From Pseudomonadota bacterium (GTDB lineage: Bacteria; Pseudomonadota; Gammaproteobacteria; Burkholderiales; Thiobacillaceae), in contig JAKQCX010000015.1 in NCBI GenBank assembly GCA_029558905.1, positions 62,001 to 126,000 on the forward strand: 64,000 bases of DNA, in the 5' to 3' direction. Below, one piece after another: positions 8,632 to 17,948 of the stretch. The notes under the pieces are model-generated. The model saw only the letters and a program-made list of their open reading frames with translations. It had not been told where the DNA came from and did no database searches. A program made the position numbers and the translations under genes. Positions within the stretch are counted from its first letter, which is position 1; each line of letters opens with the position of its first letter.

Positions 8632-10020
8632 ATGCATATTCACATCCTGGGCATCTGCGGCACCTTCATGGGCGGGGTCGCGGCCATCGCCCAGCAGGCG
8701 GGCCATACCGTCACGGGATGCGACAACCATGTCTATCCGCCCATGAGCACCCAGCTCGAAAGCCTGGGCATCCGGCTCACCCAAGGCTATGGTACGGAGC
8801 AACTGGATCTGGCACCGGACATCTGGGTGGTGGGCAACGTCGTGGCCCGGGGCAGGCAGCCCCTCATGGAGGCGATCCTCGACCGGGGACTGCCCTATAC
8901 CTCAGGCCCCCAGTGGCTGGCCGAGCAGGTGCTGCGGCACAAGTGGGTGCTGGCGGTGGCGGGTACCCATGGCAAGACCACCACCGCCTCCATGCTGGCC
9001 TGGATCCTGGAGGATTGCGGCCTCGATCCGGGCTATCTGATCGGCGGCGTACCCCTGAACTTTGGTGTCTCCGCCCGCCTCACCGGCGCCTCCTTCTTCG
9101 TCATCGAGGCGGACGAGTACGACACCGCCTTCTTCGACAAGCGTTCCAAGTTCGTGCACTACCGGCCCCGCACGCTGGTGATGAACAACCTGGAATACGA
9201 CCACGCCGACATCTTTCCCGACCTGGCCGCCATCGAGACCCAGTTCCACCACCTGGTGCGCACCGTACCGGGCAACGGCCTGGTGATCAGCCAGGGTGGA
9301 GACGCCAGCCTGGAGCGGGTGCTGGAGCGGGGTTGCTGGACGCCGGTGGAACGCTTCGACCTGGCGGGGGGCTGGCGCGCCGAGCCCCTGGCGGGGAGCG
9401 CCAGCCGATTCGACGTCTGGCTGGGGGATGCCGCGCTGGGTCGGGTGGAGTGGGATCTGCTGGGCGAGCACAACCGCCGGAACGCCCTGGCCGCCATCGC
9501 CGCCGCCCGCCATGCCGGGGTGCCGCCGCGGGACGCCATTGCCGCTCTGGCGCGCTTCCAGAATGTGAAACGGCGCATGGAGGTGCGCGGCGGCGCCCAC
9601 GGCATCACGATCTATGACGACTTCGCCCACCACCCCACGGCCATCGCCAGCACCATCGCCGGTCTGCGGGCCCAGGTAGGCGCGCAACGCATCCTCGCGG
9701 TGCTGGAGCTCCGTTCCAACACCATGAAGCTGGGGGTCATGAAGGCCCAGCTGCCCGCCAGTCTGGCGGGAGCGGACCGGGTGTATTGCTACAGCGGCGG
9801 CATCGCCTGGGACGTGGCCGCCGCGCTGGCCCCCCTGGGCGACAAGGCCGGCACCTACGCCGACCTTTCCGCCCTGGTGGAGGCCATCGCGCGGGAGGGC
9901 CGCGCCGGCGATCATGTGCTGATCATGAGCAACGGCGGCTTCGGCGACATCCACGCCAAGCTGTTGACGCGGCTGCGCGATCCGGCGGCGGGGCCGGCGC
10001 GTGCCCGACGGCATGCATAG
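8632..10020 (+). CDS. mpl: UDP-MurNAc:L-Ala-gamma-D-Glu-meso-DAP ligase (Mpl)
   Basis: 462 residues, typical for Mpl. The N-terminus MHIHILGICGTFMGG is the Mur ligase UDP-binding fold; GTHGKTTTASML (about residues 108-119) is the ATP P-loop of Mur ligases; the C-terminal domain follows. The enzyme reattaches the recycled tripeptide to UDP-MurNAc in peptidoglycan recycling. It is the first gene of a plus-strand envelope operon; its 3' end overlaps the start of the next gene by up to 20 bases, so translation is probably coupled. Confidence 0.96.
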   Translation: MHIHILGICGTFMGGVAAIAQQAGHTVTGCDNHVYPPMSTQLESLGIRLTQGYGTEQLDLAPDIWVVGNVVARGRQPLMEAILDRGLPYTSGPQWLAEQVLRHKWVLAVAGTHGKTTTASMLAWILEDCGLDPGYLIGGVPLNFGVSARLTGASFFVIEADEYDTAFFDKRSKFVHYRPRTLVMNNLEYDHADIFPDLAAIETQFHHLVRTVPGNGLVISQGGDASLERVLERGCWTPVERFDLAGGWRAEPLAGSASRFDVWLGDAALGRVEWDLLGEHNRRNALAAIAAARHAGVPPRDAIAALARFQNVKRRMEVRGGAHGITIYDDFAHHPTAIASTIAGLRAQVGAQRILAVLELRSNTMKLGVMKAQLPASLAGADRVYCYSGGIAWDVAAALAPLGDKAGTYADLSALVEAIAREGRAGDHVLIMSNGGFGDIHAKLLTRLRDPAAGPARARRHA

Positions 10021-11134
10021 CGAGCCCCTGCTGCGACTGGAGGCGTTTGCGGACGGGCAGATCTTGCGCCTGGCCGGCGACTGGCGGTTGTCCCGGCTGG
10101 CGGAACTGCGCGCCGTCCTGAACGGGTTGCCGGCCCTGGATGCGCGGTGCCTGCGCATCCAGGGCAGCGGCCTGCGGGCCCTGGACAGCGCCGCCGCCCT
10201 GCTGCTGATCCAGGGCCTGCGTGCCCATGGCGTGGTCTGGGAGGAGGCCCGTCTGCAGGATTTTGCGCCGCGCCATCTGGGGTTGCTGGCGCTGGTGGAT
10301 GCGCGCATGCAGGCGCCGGAGGCACCCCCCGCCGCCCGGATGGGCTGGCTGACGCGCCTGGGCGGGATGGCAGTGGGTGCGCTGGATGCCGGGCGCGGCA
10401 TGCTGGCCTTCATCGGCCATGTGGGTCAGGCCCTGGGCGAGATCCTGGCTCGCCCAGGACGCCTGCGCCCGCGCGAATTGTTCACCCAGCTGGAAGTGGT
10501 GGGCCTGGAGGCCCTGGCCATCGTCGGTCTCATGACCTTTCTCGTGGGGATGGTCTTCGCGCACCTGCTGGCCACCCAGATCGAGAAATTCGGTGCCAAC
10601 ATCTTCGTGGTGGATGGCGTGGCCCTGGCCCTGACCCGTGAGCTGTCCCCCATGCTCACCGCTATCCTGGTGGCGGGCCGCTCCGGCGCCGCCTTCACCG
10701 CCCAGATCGGTGCCATGAAGGTGACCGAGGAACTGGACGCCATCTCCACCCTGGGTCTGTCTCCCTATCAGGTGCTGGTCCTACCCCGCCTGCTGGCCAT
10801 CGTCCTGGTCATGCCCCTGCTGACCTTCTTCGGTGACCTGACCGGCCTGCTGGGCTCGGCTCTCATCGCCGCGCAGCAGCTGGACATCACCTTCTTCACC
10901 TTTTTCAGCCGCCTCAAGGACGTGCTGAGCCTGAAATCCGTGTTCTTCGGTCTGTACAAGGCACCGGTGTTCGCCGTGGCCATCGCCCTCATCGCCTGCC
11001 GCAACGGTTTTGCCGTCAGCCGGGATGCCCGCAGCGTGGGCGAGCGCACCACCGCCACGGTGGTGCAGAGCCTGGTGGCGGTGATCCTCATCAACGCCGC
11101 ATTCGCCGTCACCTCGGCGGACTACGCGGGCTGA
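10001..11134 (+). CDS. MlaE-type ABC transporter permease with N-terminal STAS-like domain
   Basis: 377 residues from GTG 10001; an ATG at 10013 is equally possible. Residues 1-100 resemble a STAS/MlaB-like domain (RLAGDWRLSRLAELRAVL and a following helix-strand pattern) fused to a permease of the MlaE/YrbE family (from about 150) with five or six membrane segments and the conserved ELSPMLTAILVAGRSGAAFTAQIG region. It forms the inner-membrane channel of a lipid (phospholipid) transporter with the next three genes. The fusion places in one chain what E. coli encodes as separate MlaE and MlaB. Confidence 0.92.
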   Translation: MPDGMHSEPLLRLEAFADGQILRLAGDWRLSRLAELRAVLNGLPALDARCLRIQGSGLRALDSAAALLLIQGLRAHGVVWEEARLQDFAPRHLGLLALVDARMQAPEAPPAARMGWLTRLGGMAVGALDAGRGMLAFIGHVGQALGEILARPGRLRPRELFTQLEVVGLEALAIVGLMTFLVGMVFAHLLATQIEKFGANIFVVDGVALALTRELSPMLTAILVAGRSGAAFTAQIGAMKVTEELDAISTLGLSPYQVLVLPRLLAIVLVMPLLTFFGDLTGLLGSALIAAQQLDITFFTFFSRLKDVLSLKSVFFGLYKAPVFAVAIALIACRNGFAVSRDARSVGERTTATVVQSLVAVILINAAFAVTSADYAG

Positions 11135-11892
11135 TGCACACCCACGCGCCCATCCTGCAAGCCGAGGGCATCCGCACCCACCTGGGGGGACGCTGGCTGC
11201 ACGATGGCGTGGACTTCAGCCTGAACCCGGGCGAGGTGGTGGCGCTCATCGGCGGCAGCGGCACGGGCAAGACCGTGCTGCTGCGGGAGTGCATCGGCCT
11301 GTTGCGGCCCACTGCGGGTACGGTGCGTATCCTGGGAGAAGACATCTGGCGCCTGTCCGGCCGGGAGCTGGACCGGGTGCGCCGCCGCTTCGGCATGCTG
11401 TTCCAGGAAGGGGCCCTGTTCTCGTCCCTGAGCGTGGCACAGAACGTGGCCGTGCCCCTGCGTGAACACAGCGCACTGCCCCGTGGGCTGCGCGATGAGG
11501 TGGTGCGCCTGCGCATCCGCCTGGTGGGCCTGCCCCTGGACGCGGCCGACAGGCGCCCCGCCGAGCTGTCCGGGGGCATGAAGAAACGCGCGGCCCTGGC
11601 CCGGGCCCTGGCCCTGGAGCCGGAGCTGTTGTTCCTGGACGAGCCCACCTCGGGTCTGGACCCCATCAGCGCCCGGGAATTCGACCATCTGCTGCGTACC
11701 CTGAGCGACAGCCTGGGCCTGGCCACCCTGCTCACCACCCACGATCTGGATACCCTGTGGGGCCTGGTGGACCGGGTCATCGTGTTGCATGCCGGCCGGG
11801 TGATCGCCGACGGGCCCGTGGCCCAGGTGGCCAGGATGGAGCACGAATGGATACGATCCTATTTCTCCTCTCATGCGGGGGGAAGGAGCTGA
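11134..11892 (+). CDS. MlaF-like ABC transporter ATPase
   Basis: 252 residues. Walker A GGSGTGKT (40-47), signature LSGGMKKRAALARAL, Walker B LLFLDEPTSGLD and the switch His in TTHDLDT are all intact. The start codon overlaps the permease stop (TGATG), showing coupling. It powers lipid movement by the MlaE-type permease; the partner MCE protein follows after four bases. Confidence 0.95.
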   Translation: MHTHAPILQAEGIRTHLGGRWLHDGVDFSLNPGEVVALIGGSGTGKTVLLRECIGLLRPTAGTVRILGEDIWRLSGRELDRVRRRFGMLFQEGALFSSLSVAQNVAVPLREHSALPRGLRDEVVRLRIRLVGLPLDAADRRPAELSGGMKKRAALARALALEPELLFLDEPTSGLDPISAREFDHLLRTLSDSLGLATLLTTHDLDTLWGLVDRVIVLHAGRVIADGPVAQVARMEHEWIRSYFSSHAGGRS

Positions 11893-11895
11893 AGA

Positions 11896-12852
11896 GTGGA
11901 ACCTGAAGCGCGTTATGCCTGGGTGGGTCTGGGCGTGCTGGCCCTGGTGGCCCTGCTGGCGGGCGGCCTCTACTGGCTCGCCGGCGGCACCGAAAACCAG
12001 GTCGTGAAACGCTACACCATCTATTTCGAGAAGCAGTCCCTGGAGGGGCTGCAGATCGGCAGCGATGTACGCATGCGTGGCATCAAGGTGGGCAAGGTGG
12101 AGGACTATGCGATCCTGCCCGGGGATGCACGTCGGGTACGGGTCATCCTGCAGGTGGATGCGCGCACGCCGGTGCTGCGCGGGGTGCGCGCGGAGGTGGC
12201 GCGGCACATGGTCACCGGTCTGGCGGCCGTGGATCTGGTGAATCCGGCCGAGGGCGGTCCCCCCCTCCTGGAGGTGCCCGAGGCAGAGCCCTACCCCGTC
12301 ATCGAGGAAGGTGTGCCCCAGTTCGCCCGGGTGGCCAGCACCCTGGAAGACATGAGCCTGGAAGGCCGCGAGGCCCTGGTGCGCTTCAACGCCCTGCTGG
12401 CCCAGCGCAACCAGGAGGCCATCGCCGGCATCCTGAGCAACCTCGAGCATCTCACCGCCGATCTGCGTCAGCACCTGCCGGGTCTGCGCGAAGATCTGAC
12501 CGCCACCCTGGCCAGCTCCCGCCGGGCAGCGATGCGTCTGGACGAGCTGGGCAGCAACGCCGGCCAGATGCTGCAGCACACCGATGCACGCCTGGGCCGG
12601 GTGACGGCGGCCACGGAATCCACCCTGGCGGCGGCGCGCCAGACCCTGTCCATCCTGGACGGAGAGGTGCGCGGCCTGGCTCTGCAGCTGCGCCTGTCCG
12701 CGGATCTGGCCAGCCAGGAGATCCAGACCACGGCCCACTCCCTGCGCCTGGCCGGAGACGCCCTGCAGGGGAGTGGCCGCGCACTCGCGGACCCGGCGCG
12801 CCTGTTGTACGGGGCCAACCTGGATACGCTGGGGCCGGGGGAGAAGAAATGA
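11896..12852 (+). CDS. MCE-domain (MlaD-like) substrate-binding protein
   Basis: 318 residues starting at GTG. One N-terminal membrane anchor (about 8-27), a single MCE domain (about 40-115, YTIYFEKQSLEGLQIGSDVRMRG region), then a long helical tail (about 145-300) rich in Leu and Ala. MCE proteins of this type form hexameric rings in the periplasm that shuttle lipids between the inner membrane ABC complex and acceptors. The long helical tail is more like PqiB/YebT- or mycobacterial-type MCE proteins than the short E. coli MlaD. Its 3' end overlaps the next gene by four bases. Confidence 0.93.
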   Translation: MEPEARYAWVGLGVLALVALLAGGLYWLAGGTENQVVKRYTIYFEKQSLEGLQIGSDVRMRGIKVGKVEDYAILPGDARRVRVILQVDARTPVLRGVRAEVARHMVTGLAAVDLVNPAEGGPPLLEVPEAEPYPVIEEGVPQFARVASTLEDMSLEGREALVRFNALLAQRNQEAIAGILSNLEHLTADLRQHLPGLREDLTATLASSRRAAMRLDELGSNAGQMLQHTDARLGRVTAATESTLAAARQTLSILDGEVRGLALQLRLSADLASQEIQTTAHSLRLAGDALQGSGRALADPARLLYGANLDTLGPGEKK

Positions 12853-13466
12853 GGCGCGCAAGTCTGGCCGGGCTGCTGTGCCTGCTCCCGCTGCTCCTGG
12901 CGGGTTGTGCCCTGCCGGGCAAACCGCCGGTGGCGGTGAGCTATTACGTGCTCACGGACCCGGGCCCGATCGAGCGCAGTCCCGTCATCCATCCCGGTAC
13001 CCTGCTGTTGCGGGAGATGGAGGCCCCACCCTTCTACCAGGATACCGCCCTGGCCTTCAGCCGGGCCCCGGGCACCCGCGGCCAGTATCAGTACGCCCGC
13101 TGGAGCGAGCCCGTGGCCCGACGCCTGAGCTGGATGTTGCGCCAGCGTCTGGAGTCAGCGGGGGTGTTCCAGGCGGTGGCTCCCCTGGGCAGTGGCGTTT
13201 ATGGCGATTTCCAGCTCAACACCCGCCTCGTGGACTTCTACCACGATGCCACGCATGCCCCCGGGGTGGCCCTCATGCTGCTAGAGGCGGAGCTGGTGCG
13301 GCGCGCCGACGCAGGCCTGGTGGCGCGGCGGATCTTCGTGACCCAGGTACCGGCCCAGAGTTATGACGCCACCGGTGCCGCCGATGCCCTGGGACAGGCC
13401 GCCAATCAGGTCATGGACGAGCTGATCGCCTGGCTGGCACGGATACGGACAGGCGATGCCCGGTAA
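12849..13466 (+). CDS. ABC transport auxiliary lipoprotein (PqiC/DUF330-like)
   Basis: 205 residues. It has a lipoprotein signal peptide with lipobox LLAGC, giving Cys near residue 20 as the lipidated residue. The following SYYVLTDPGP is typical of the auxiliary lipoproteins found with MCE transporters, and the C-terminus (DALGQAANQVMDELIAWL) matches that family. It is probably outer-membrane anchored and receives or docks the MCE tunnel. It is the last of the four transporter genes. Confidence 0.9.
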   Translation: MRRASLAGLLCLLPLLLAGCALPGKPPVAVSYYVLTDPGPIERSPVIHPGTLLLREMEAPPFYQDTALAFSRAPGTRGQYQYARWSEPVARRLSWMLRQRLESAGVFQAVAPLGSGVYGDFQLNTRLVDFYHDATHAPGVALMLLEAELVRRADAGLVARRIFVTQVPAQSYDATGAADALGQAANQVMDELIAWLARIRTGDAR

Positions 13467-13498
13467 AATGCCCGCCCACGGCGATACCCACCCAACGC

Positions 13499-14053
13499 AT
13501 GCTCCTCTACATCCATGGCTTCAACAGTTCTGCTCAGTCCGGCAAGGCGCGCGAGCTGGCCGCCTGGATGGGTGCCCGGGGCCTGGCCGAAGCCCAGGTC
13601 TGCCCGGATCTGCCTTCCCGGCCTGCCCGGGCCATGACCCTGCTGGAGGACCTGGTGATGGCCTCGCGGGGCCCTGCCAAGCTCATCGGCAGCTCCCTGG
13701 GGGGGTTCTATGCCACCTGGCTGGCGGAAAAACACGATCTCAAGGCAGTACTGGTGAACCCCTGCGTGGCCTGTCATGACAAACTCGCGGCCTATGTGGG
13801 CCAGACCCAGAAGAACTGGCACAGCGGCGAGGAATACGTCTTCACGCAGACCCATCTGAGCGAACTGCGGGCCCTGGCGGTGCGGCCACGCCGCCTGCGC
13901 AACTACCTGCTGCTGCTGGAAACCGGCGACACGGTATTGGATTACAGGGAGGCCGTGGACTTCTATGCCGGCGCCCGGCAGGTGGTGCTGGCGGGCGGCG
14001 ATCACGGCTTTACACGCTTCACCGAATACCTGCCCGCCATTCTGGAGTTTTGA
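13499..14053 (+). CDS. YqiA-like alpha/beta hydrolase (esterase)
   Basis: 184 residues. MLLYIHGFNSSAQSGKA at the N-terminus and the nucleophile elbow GSSLGG (Ser about residue 63) are typical of the YqiA/YcfP family of small esterases; the catalytic His is probably in GGDHGFTRF near the C-terminus. The natural substrate is unknown; E. coli YqiA hydrolyses short acyl esters. It ends in TGATG, overlapping the next start. Confidence 0.93.
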   Translation: MLLYIHGFNSSAQSGKARELAAWMGARGLAEAQVCPDLPSRPARAMTLLEDLVMASRGPAKLIGSSLGGFYATWLAEKHDLKAVLVNPCVACHDKLAAYVGQTQKNWHSGEEYVFTQTHLSELRALAVRPRRLRNYLLLLETGDTVLDYREAVDFYAGARQVVLAGGDHGFTRFTEYLPAILEF

Positions 14054-15915
14054 TGTTTTTGCTTTACGAGGAAGACGGCGATATCAAGGCCGGCACGCTC
14101 CTGATGGACAACGTCGGTTCCCTGCAGATCGAGTCCCAGCACGGCAGGCGCGGCAAGTTGAAGGCCGCCAACGTACTCCTGCGTTTCGCCAGCCCGGCTC
14201 CGGCCGAGGTCATGCAGGCGGCCCGGGTCCAGCAGGCGGACCTGGACCTGGACTTCCTCTGGGAGGCGGCGGGGGAGGCGGAATTCGGCTTCGAGGATCT
14301 GGCTGCCGACTATTACGGCCACAAGCCCAGCGCTCCGGAGGCAGCGGCCATCGCCCTGGCCCTGCATGGCGCGCCCATCTTCTTCCAGAAGAAGGGCAAG
14401 GGCCGTTACAAGGCCGCGCCCGCAGAGCAGCTTGCGGCGGCCAAGGCGGCCCTGGAGCGCAAGGCCCGGGAGACGGCCCAGCGGGCCCGGTGGGTGGAAG
14501 AGCTCAAGGCAGGCCGGCTGCCGGAGGACTTCTCCGGCAGGGTGAGCGAGCTGGCCCACAAGCCGGACAAGAACAGCCTGGAATACAAGGCCCTGGCGGA
14601 CGCCAGCGCCGAGACCGGCCTGTCGGTGGTGCGCCTGCTGGACCGGTGCGGCGCCATTTCCTCGCCGCATGAATTCCATGTACAGGCCTTTTTGCTCACC
14701 CACTTTCCGCGTGGCCGTGGCTTTCCCGCCGTATCTCCGCCGCCGCCCCCGCCGCCGCTGCCGTTCCATCCGACCCCGGCCTTCAGTATCGACGACGCCG
14801 AGACCACGGAAATCGACGATGCTTTTTCCGTCGTCTTCCGGCCAGACGGCAGCGTGCGCGTGGGCATCCACATCGCCGCGCCGGCCCTGGCCATCGCCCC
14901 GGGCTCCGAGCTGGATCGCCTGGCGGCCAGCCGCCTGTCCACGGTGTATCTGCCCGGGGACAAGATCACCATGCTGCCCGAGGGACTGTTTGCCGAATAC
15001 AACCTGGCGCAAGACCAGGATTGCCCCGCGCTCTCCCTGTATGTGGACGTGGCGCCGGACCATGGCATCCTGGCCCTCGCCACGCGCATGGATCGGATAC
15101 ACGTGGCCGCCAATCTGCGGCATGCCAGCCTGGAACAACTGTTCAACGTGGAGACCATAGGCCGCGACGGCCCCGACTATGCCTTCCGTGGGGAGCTGGA
15201 ATGGCTGCACGGTTTCGCCGGACATCTCGCGCGGCGGCGGGGCAAGGAAGATGCGGTGCAACGCCATGATTACCTCTTCCAGGTGACGGGCGAGGCGCCC
15301 AACGAGCGGGTGGAGATCATTCCCCGCCTGCGCGGCAACCCCATCGACAAGCTGGTGTCGGAGATGATGATCCTGGCCAACAGCCACTGGGCCGGGATGC
15401 TGGTGGACAAGGGTGTGGCCGGGGTATACCGGGCCCAGACCGCCGGCAAGGTGCGCATGAGCCTCAAGCCCGCGCCACACGAAGGCCTGGGGGTGGAGCA
15501 GTACGTCTGGAGCACCTCGCCCCTGCGGCGCTATGTGGATCTCATCAATCAGCGCCAGATCCTGGCCGCCAGCCAGGGCGATCCAGCCCCCCACGCGGGC
15601 AATGACCCCCTGCTGTTCGCCATCATGCGGGATTTCGAGCTGGCCTATGATGCCTATGCCGAATTCCAGCGCCGCATGGAGCGCTACTGGTGCCTGCGCT
15701 GGCTGGCCCAGGAGGGCGTGCGGGAACTGGGTGCCAGCCTCATCCGCGAGAATCTGGTGCGCTTCGATCGCATCCCCCTCATCACGCGGGTGAGCGGGGC
15801 ACCCACCCTGAACCCGGGGGACCGGATGCGGGTGGAGATCGGCGAGATGGATCTGCTGGAGATCGAACTGAAATGCCGCTACCTGGGGCCATGGGCGGAG
15901 CCGTCTCGCGCCTGA
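14053..15915 (+). CDS. RNB-domain exoribonuclease (RNase II family)
   Basis: 620 residues from ATG 14053, coupled to the esterase stop. A non-canonical N-terminal region (1-230) is followed by a polyproline stretch (about 227-237) and the RNB catalytic domain. The acid cluster reads SIDDAETTEIDDAFSV: three of the four usual metal-binding Asp are present and Glu takes the place of one. Later RNB signatures include TSPLRRYVDLINQRQ. Lacking the usual paired cold-shock domains, it is not a classical RNase II or R. Predicted role: 3'-5' degradation of RNA. The missing Asp is conservative, so it is probably active. Confidence 0.9.
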   Translation: MFLLYEEDGDIKAGTLLMDNVGSLQIESQHGRRGKLKAANVLLRFASPAPAEVMQAARVQQADLDLDFLWEAAGEAEFGFEDLAADYYGHKPSAPEAAAIALALHGAPIFFQKKGKGRYKAAPAEQLAAAKAALERKARETAQRARWVEELKAGRLPEDFSGRVSELAHKPDKNSLEYKALADASAETGLSVVRLLDRCGAISSPHEFHVQAFLLTHFPRGRGFPAVSPPPPPPPLPFHPTPAFSIDDAETTEIDDAFSVVFRPDGSVRVGIHIAAPALAIAPGSELDRLAASRLSTVYLPGDKITMLPEGLFAEYNLAQDQDCPALSLYVDVAPDHGILALATRMDRIHVAANLRHASLEQLFNVETIGRDGPDYAFRGELEWLHGFAGHLARRRGKEDAVQRHDYLFQVTGEAPNERVEIIPRLRGNPIDKLVSEMMILANSHWAGMLVDKGVAGVYRAQTAGKVRMSLKPAPHEGLGVEQYVWSTSPLRRYVDLINQRQILAASQGDPAPHAGNDPLLFAIMRDFELAYDAYAEFQRRMERYWCLRWLAQEGVRELGASLIRENLVRFDRIPLITRVSGAPTLNPGDRMRVEIGEMDLLEIELKCRYLGPWAEPSRA

Positions 15916-16817
15916 GGTCGGCCTTCGCGCCGGCACCCTATGATCCGCTCACCTCGGCGCATTGGGATGACCGCTTCACCAAGGCCATCCTCATTTCCGC
16001 CATCGCGCACACGGTGTTGCTCTTCGGCCTGCAATTCCAGCAGGCCAACCCCCGCCTGTTCGAAAACCATGATCCGCCCATCGACGTGGTGCTGGTCAAC
16101 GCCCAGTCCCAGGAACGGCCCCTGCAGGCCGACGTACTGGCCCAGCACAATCTGGACGGTGGCGGCACGGTGGAGGAAGAGCGGCAGGCCAGCTCACCCC
16201 TGCCGGTGTCGCCCCAGGACCGGCCCATGAGCGCCGAGGCGCGGACCAGCGCCCGTGTGCAGGCCCTGGAGGAGCAGGCCCGGGCCCTGATGCAGCAGAT
16301 CAAGTCCAACTACCAGGCAGCGGAACAGCAACCTCAGGCCGAGGCGGAACCCCGACCCCCCACACCCCTCCCGGCACCCGCCGACCTGGCCCAGCGCAGC
16401 CTCGAGATGGCGCGTCTGCAGGCCCGCATCGACCAGGACTGGGACGAATACCAGAAGCGCCCCCGACGCATGTTCGTGGGGGCCCGCGCGCAGGAATACA
16501 CCTTTGCCCAGTATGTGGACGACTGGCGCATCAAGGTGGAGCGGGTGGGCAACATGAACTACCCCGAGGCGGCCCGACGGGAAAGCCTGTATGGATCCCT
16601 GGTCCTGACGGTCAGCATCCAGGCCGACGGCAGCCTGGAGTCGGTGCAGGTGGAGCGCTCTTCAGGTTCCCGCATCCTCGATGCCGCCGCCGTGAAGATC
16701 GTGGAAATGGCTGCCCCCTATGCGGCCTTCACCCCGGCCATGCGCAAGAAGGTGGACATCCTGGGCATCACCCGCACCTGGACCTTCACCCGCTCGGACC
16801 ACCTCACCAGCCAGTAG
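15891..16817 (+). CDS. TonB-family energy transducer
   Basis: 308 residues from ATG 15891, which overlaps the nuclease gene by 25 bases; no better in-frame start is visible. One membrane anchor (about 30-48, KAILISAIAHTVLLFGLQF), a charged and Pro/Ala/Gln-rich periplasmic linker (about 70-185), and a C-terminal TonB domain (about 215-300, YPEAARRESLYGSLVLTVSIQADG and FTPAMRKK). TonB proteins couple the ExbB/ExbD proton motor to outer-membrane receptors. No exbB/exbD or receptor gene lies nearby, so the partner is unknown; some proteins of this class serve other envelope roles. Confidence 0.9.
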   Translation: MGGAVSRLRSAFAPAPYDPLTSAHWDDRFTKAILISAIAHTVLLFGLQFQQANPRLFENHDPPIDVVLVNAQSQERPLQADVLAQHNLDGGGTVEEERQASSPLPVSPQDRPMSAEARTSARVQALEEQARALMQQIKSNYQAAEQQPQAEAEPRPPTPLPAPADLAQRSLEMARLQARIDQDWDEYQKRPRRMFVGARAQEYTFAQYVDDWRIKVERVGNMNYPEAARRESLYGSLVLTVSIQADGSLESVQVERSSGSRILDAAAVKIVEMAAPYAAFTPAMRKKVDILGITRTWTFTRSDHLTSQ

Positions 16818-16881
16818 GCCGGCATGCCGCCCCGGGCGCGGCGCGGGTCTGTGCGGCACACCCGATAAGCCGGATATTCGA

Positions 16882-16903
16882 TCGATAAATTCAATTTATT
16901 CGA
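16882..16903. promoter_or_regulatory. Inverted repeat / promoter region upstream of fbp
   Basis: An AT-rich patch in GC-rich surroundings contains TCGATAAATT, one base, then AATTTATTCGA, an inverted repeat perfect except for one extra T. A second CGATAAA follows at 16901-16907, so half-sites are repeated. It lies 38-59 bases before the fbp start. It could be an operator overlapping the promoter; -35 and -10 boxes cannot be assigned with confidence. Confidence 0.4.
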
Positions 16904-16940
16904 TAAAATGCGCGGGTTCACTTTCGTGCGAGATTCCATC

Positions 16941-17948
16941 ATGCCCATCGGTACCACCCTGACCCAGTTCATCATAGAGGAGCAGCGCCGCATCGCCGGT
17001 GCCACCGGCGATTTCACCGCCCTCCTGAACGATCTGGCCACCTCCATCAAGGTCATCTCCAATGCCGTCAACAAGGGCGCGCTCATCGGCGTCATGGGCA
17101 CCCTGGAGAGCGAGAACGTGCAGGGCGAGACCCAGAAGAAGCTGGACGTCATCACCAACGACATCATGCTGCGCCACAACGAATGGGCGGGTCATCTGGC
17201 GGGCATGGCCTCGGAGGAGATGGACGAGGTCTACGCCATCCCCGGCCAGTACCCCCTGGGCAAGTACCTGCTGGTGTTCGACCCGCTGGATGGTTCCAGT
17301 AACGTGGACATCAACATCTCCGTGGGCACCATCTTCAGCATCCTGCGGGCGCCTGTGGCCAACCGGGCCGCCGGCACCGAAGACTTCCTGCAGCCCGGCG
17401 TGAAGCAGGTCTGCGCCGGTTACGCCCTGTACGGCTCCTCCACCATGCTGGTGCTCACCACCGGGCATGGCGTCAACGGCTTCACCCTGGACCGCGAGGT
17501 GGGCGAATTCCTGCTCACTCATCCCAACATGCGCATCCCCGAAGATACCAAGGAGTTCGCCATCAACACATCCAACCGCCGCTTCTGGGAAGCCCCGGTG
17601 CAGCGCTATGTGGAAGAATGTCTGGCGGGCAAGGAAGGCCCTCGGGGCAAGGATTTCAACATGCGCTGGGTGGCCTCCATGGTGGCGGAGGTGCACCGTA
17701 TCCTCACCCGGGGCGGCATCTTCATGTATCCCCGGGATACGAAGGATCCGGCCAAGCCCGGCAAGCTGCGTCTGCTCTACGAGGCCAACCCCATGTCCAT
17801 GATCGTGGAACAGGCCGGTGGCGCCTCCTCCACCGGCTACGAGCGCATCCTCGATATCCAGCCGGAAGGCCTGCACCAACGGGTAGCCGTGATCCTGGGT
17901 TCGAAAAACGAGGTGGAGGTGGTGGTGGAATACCATCGCACCGCCTGA
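16941..17948 (+). CDS. fbp: Fructose-1,6-bisphosphatase, class I
   Basis: 335 residues from ATG 16941 ([15 protein letters not shown]), the usual N-terminus in betaproteobacteria; an ATG at 16908 in the same frame adds 11 residues. The metal-binding signature [17 protein letters not shown] and the C-terminal GGASSTG region are intact. It hydrolyses fructose-1,6-bisphosphate to fructose-6-phosphate, in gluconeogenesis and, in autotrophs, the Calvin cycle. No RuBisCO genes are in view, so the metabolic setting is not resolved. It is probably transcribed from its own promoter. Confidence 0.97.
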   Translation: MPIGTTLTQFIIEEQRRIAGATGDFTALLNDLATSIKVISNAVNKGALIGVMGTLESENVQGETQKKLDVITNDIMLRHNEWAGHLAGMASEEMDEVYAIPGQYPLGKYLLVFDPLDGSSNVDINISVGTIFSILRAPVANRAAGTEDFLQPGVKQVCAGYALYGSSTMLVLTTGHGVNGFTLDREVGEFLLTHPNMRIPEDTKEFAINTSNRRFWEAPVQRYVEECLAGKEGPRGKDFNMRWVASMVAEVHRILTRGGIFMYPRDTKDPAKPGKLRLLYEANPMSMIVEQAGGASSTGYERILDIQPEGLHQRVAVILGSKNEVEVVVEYHRTA

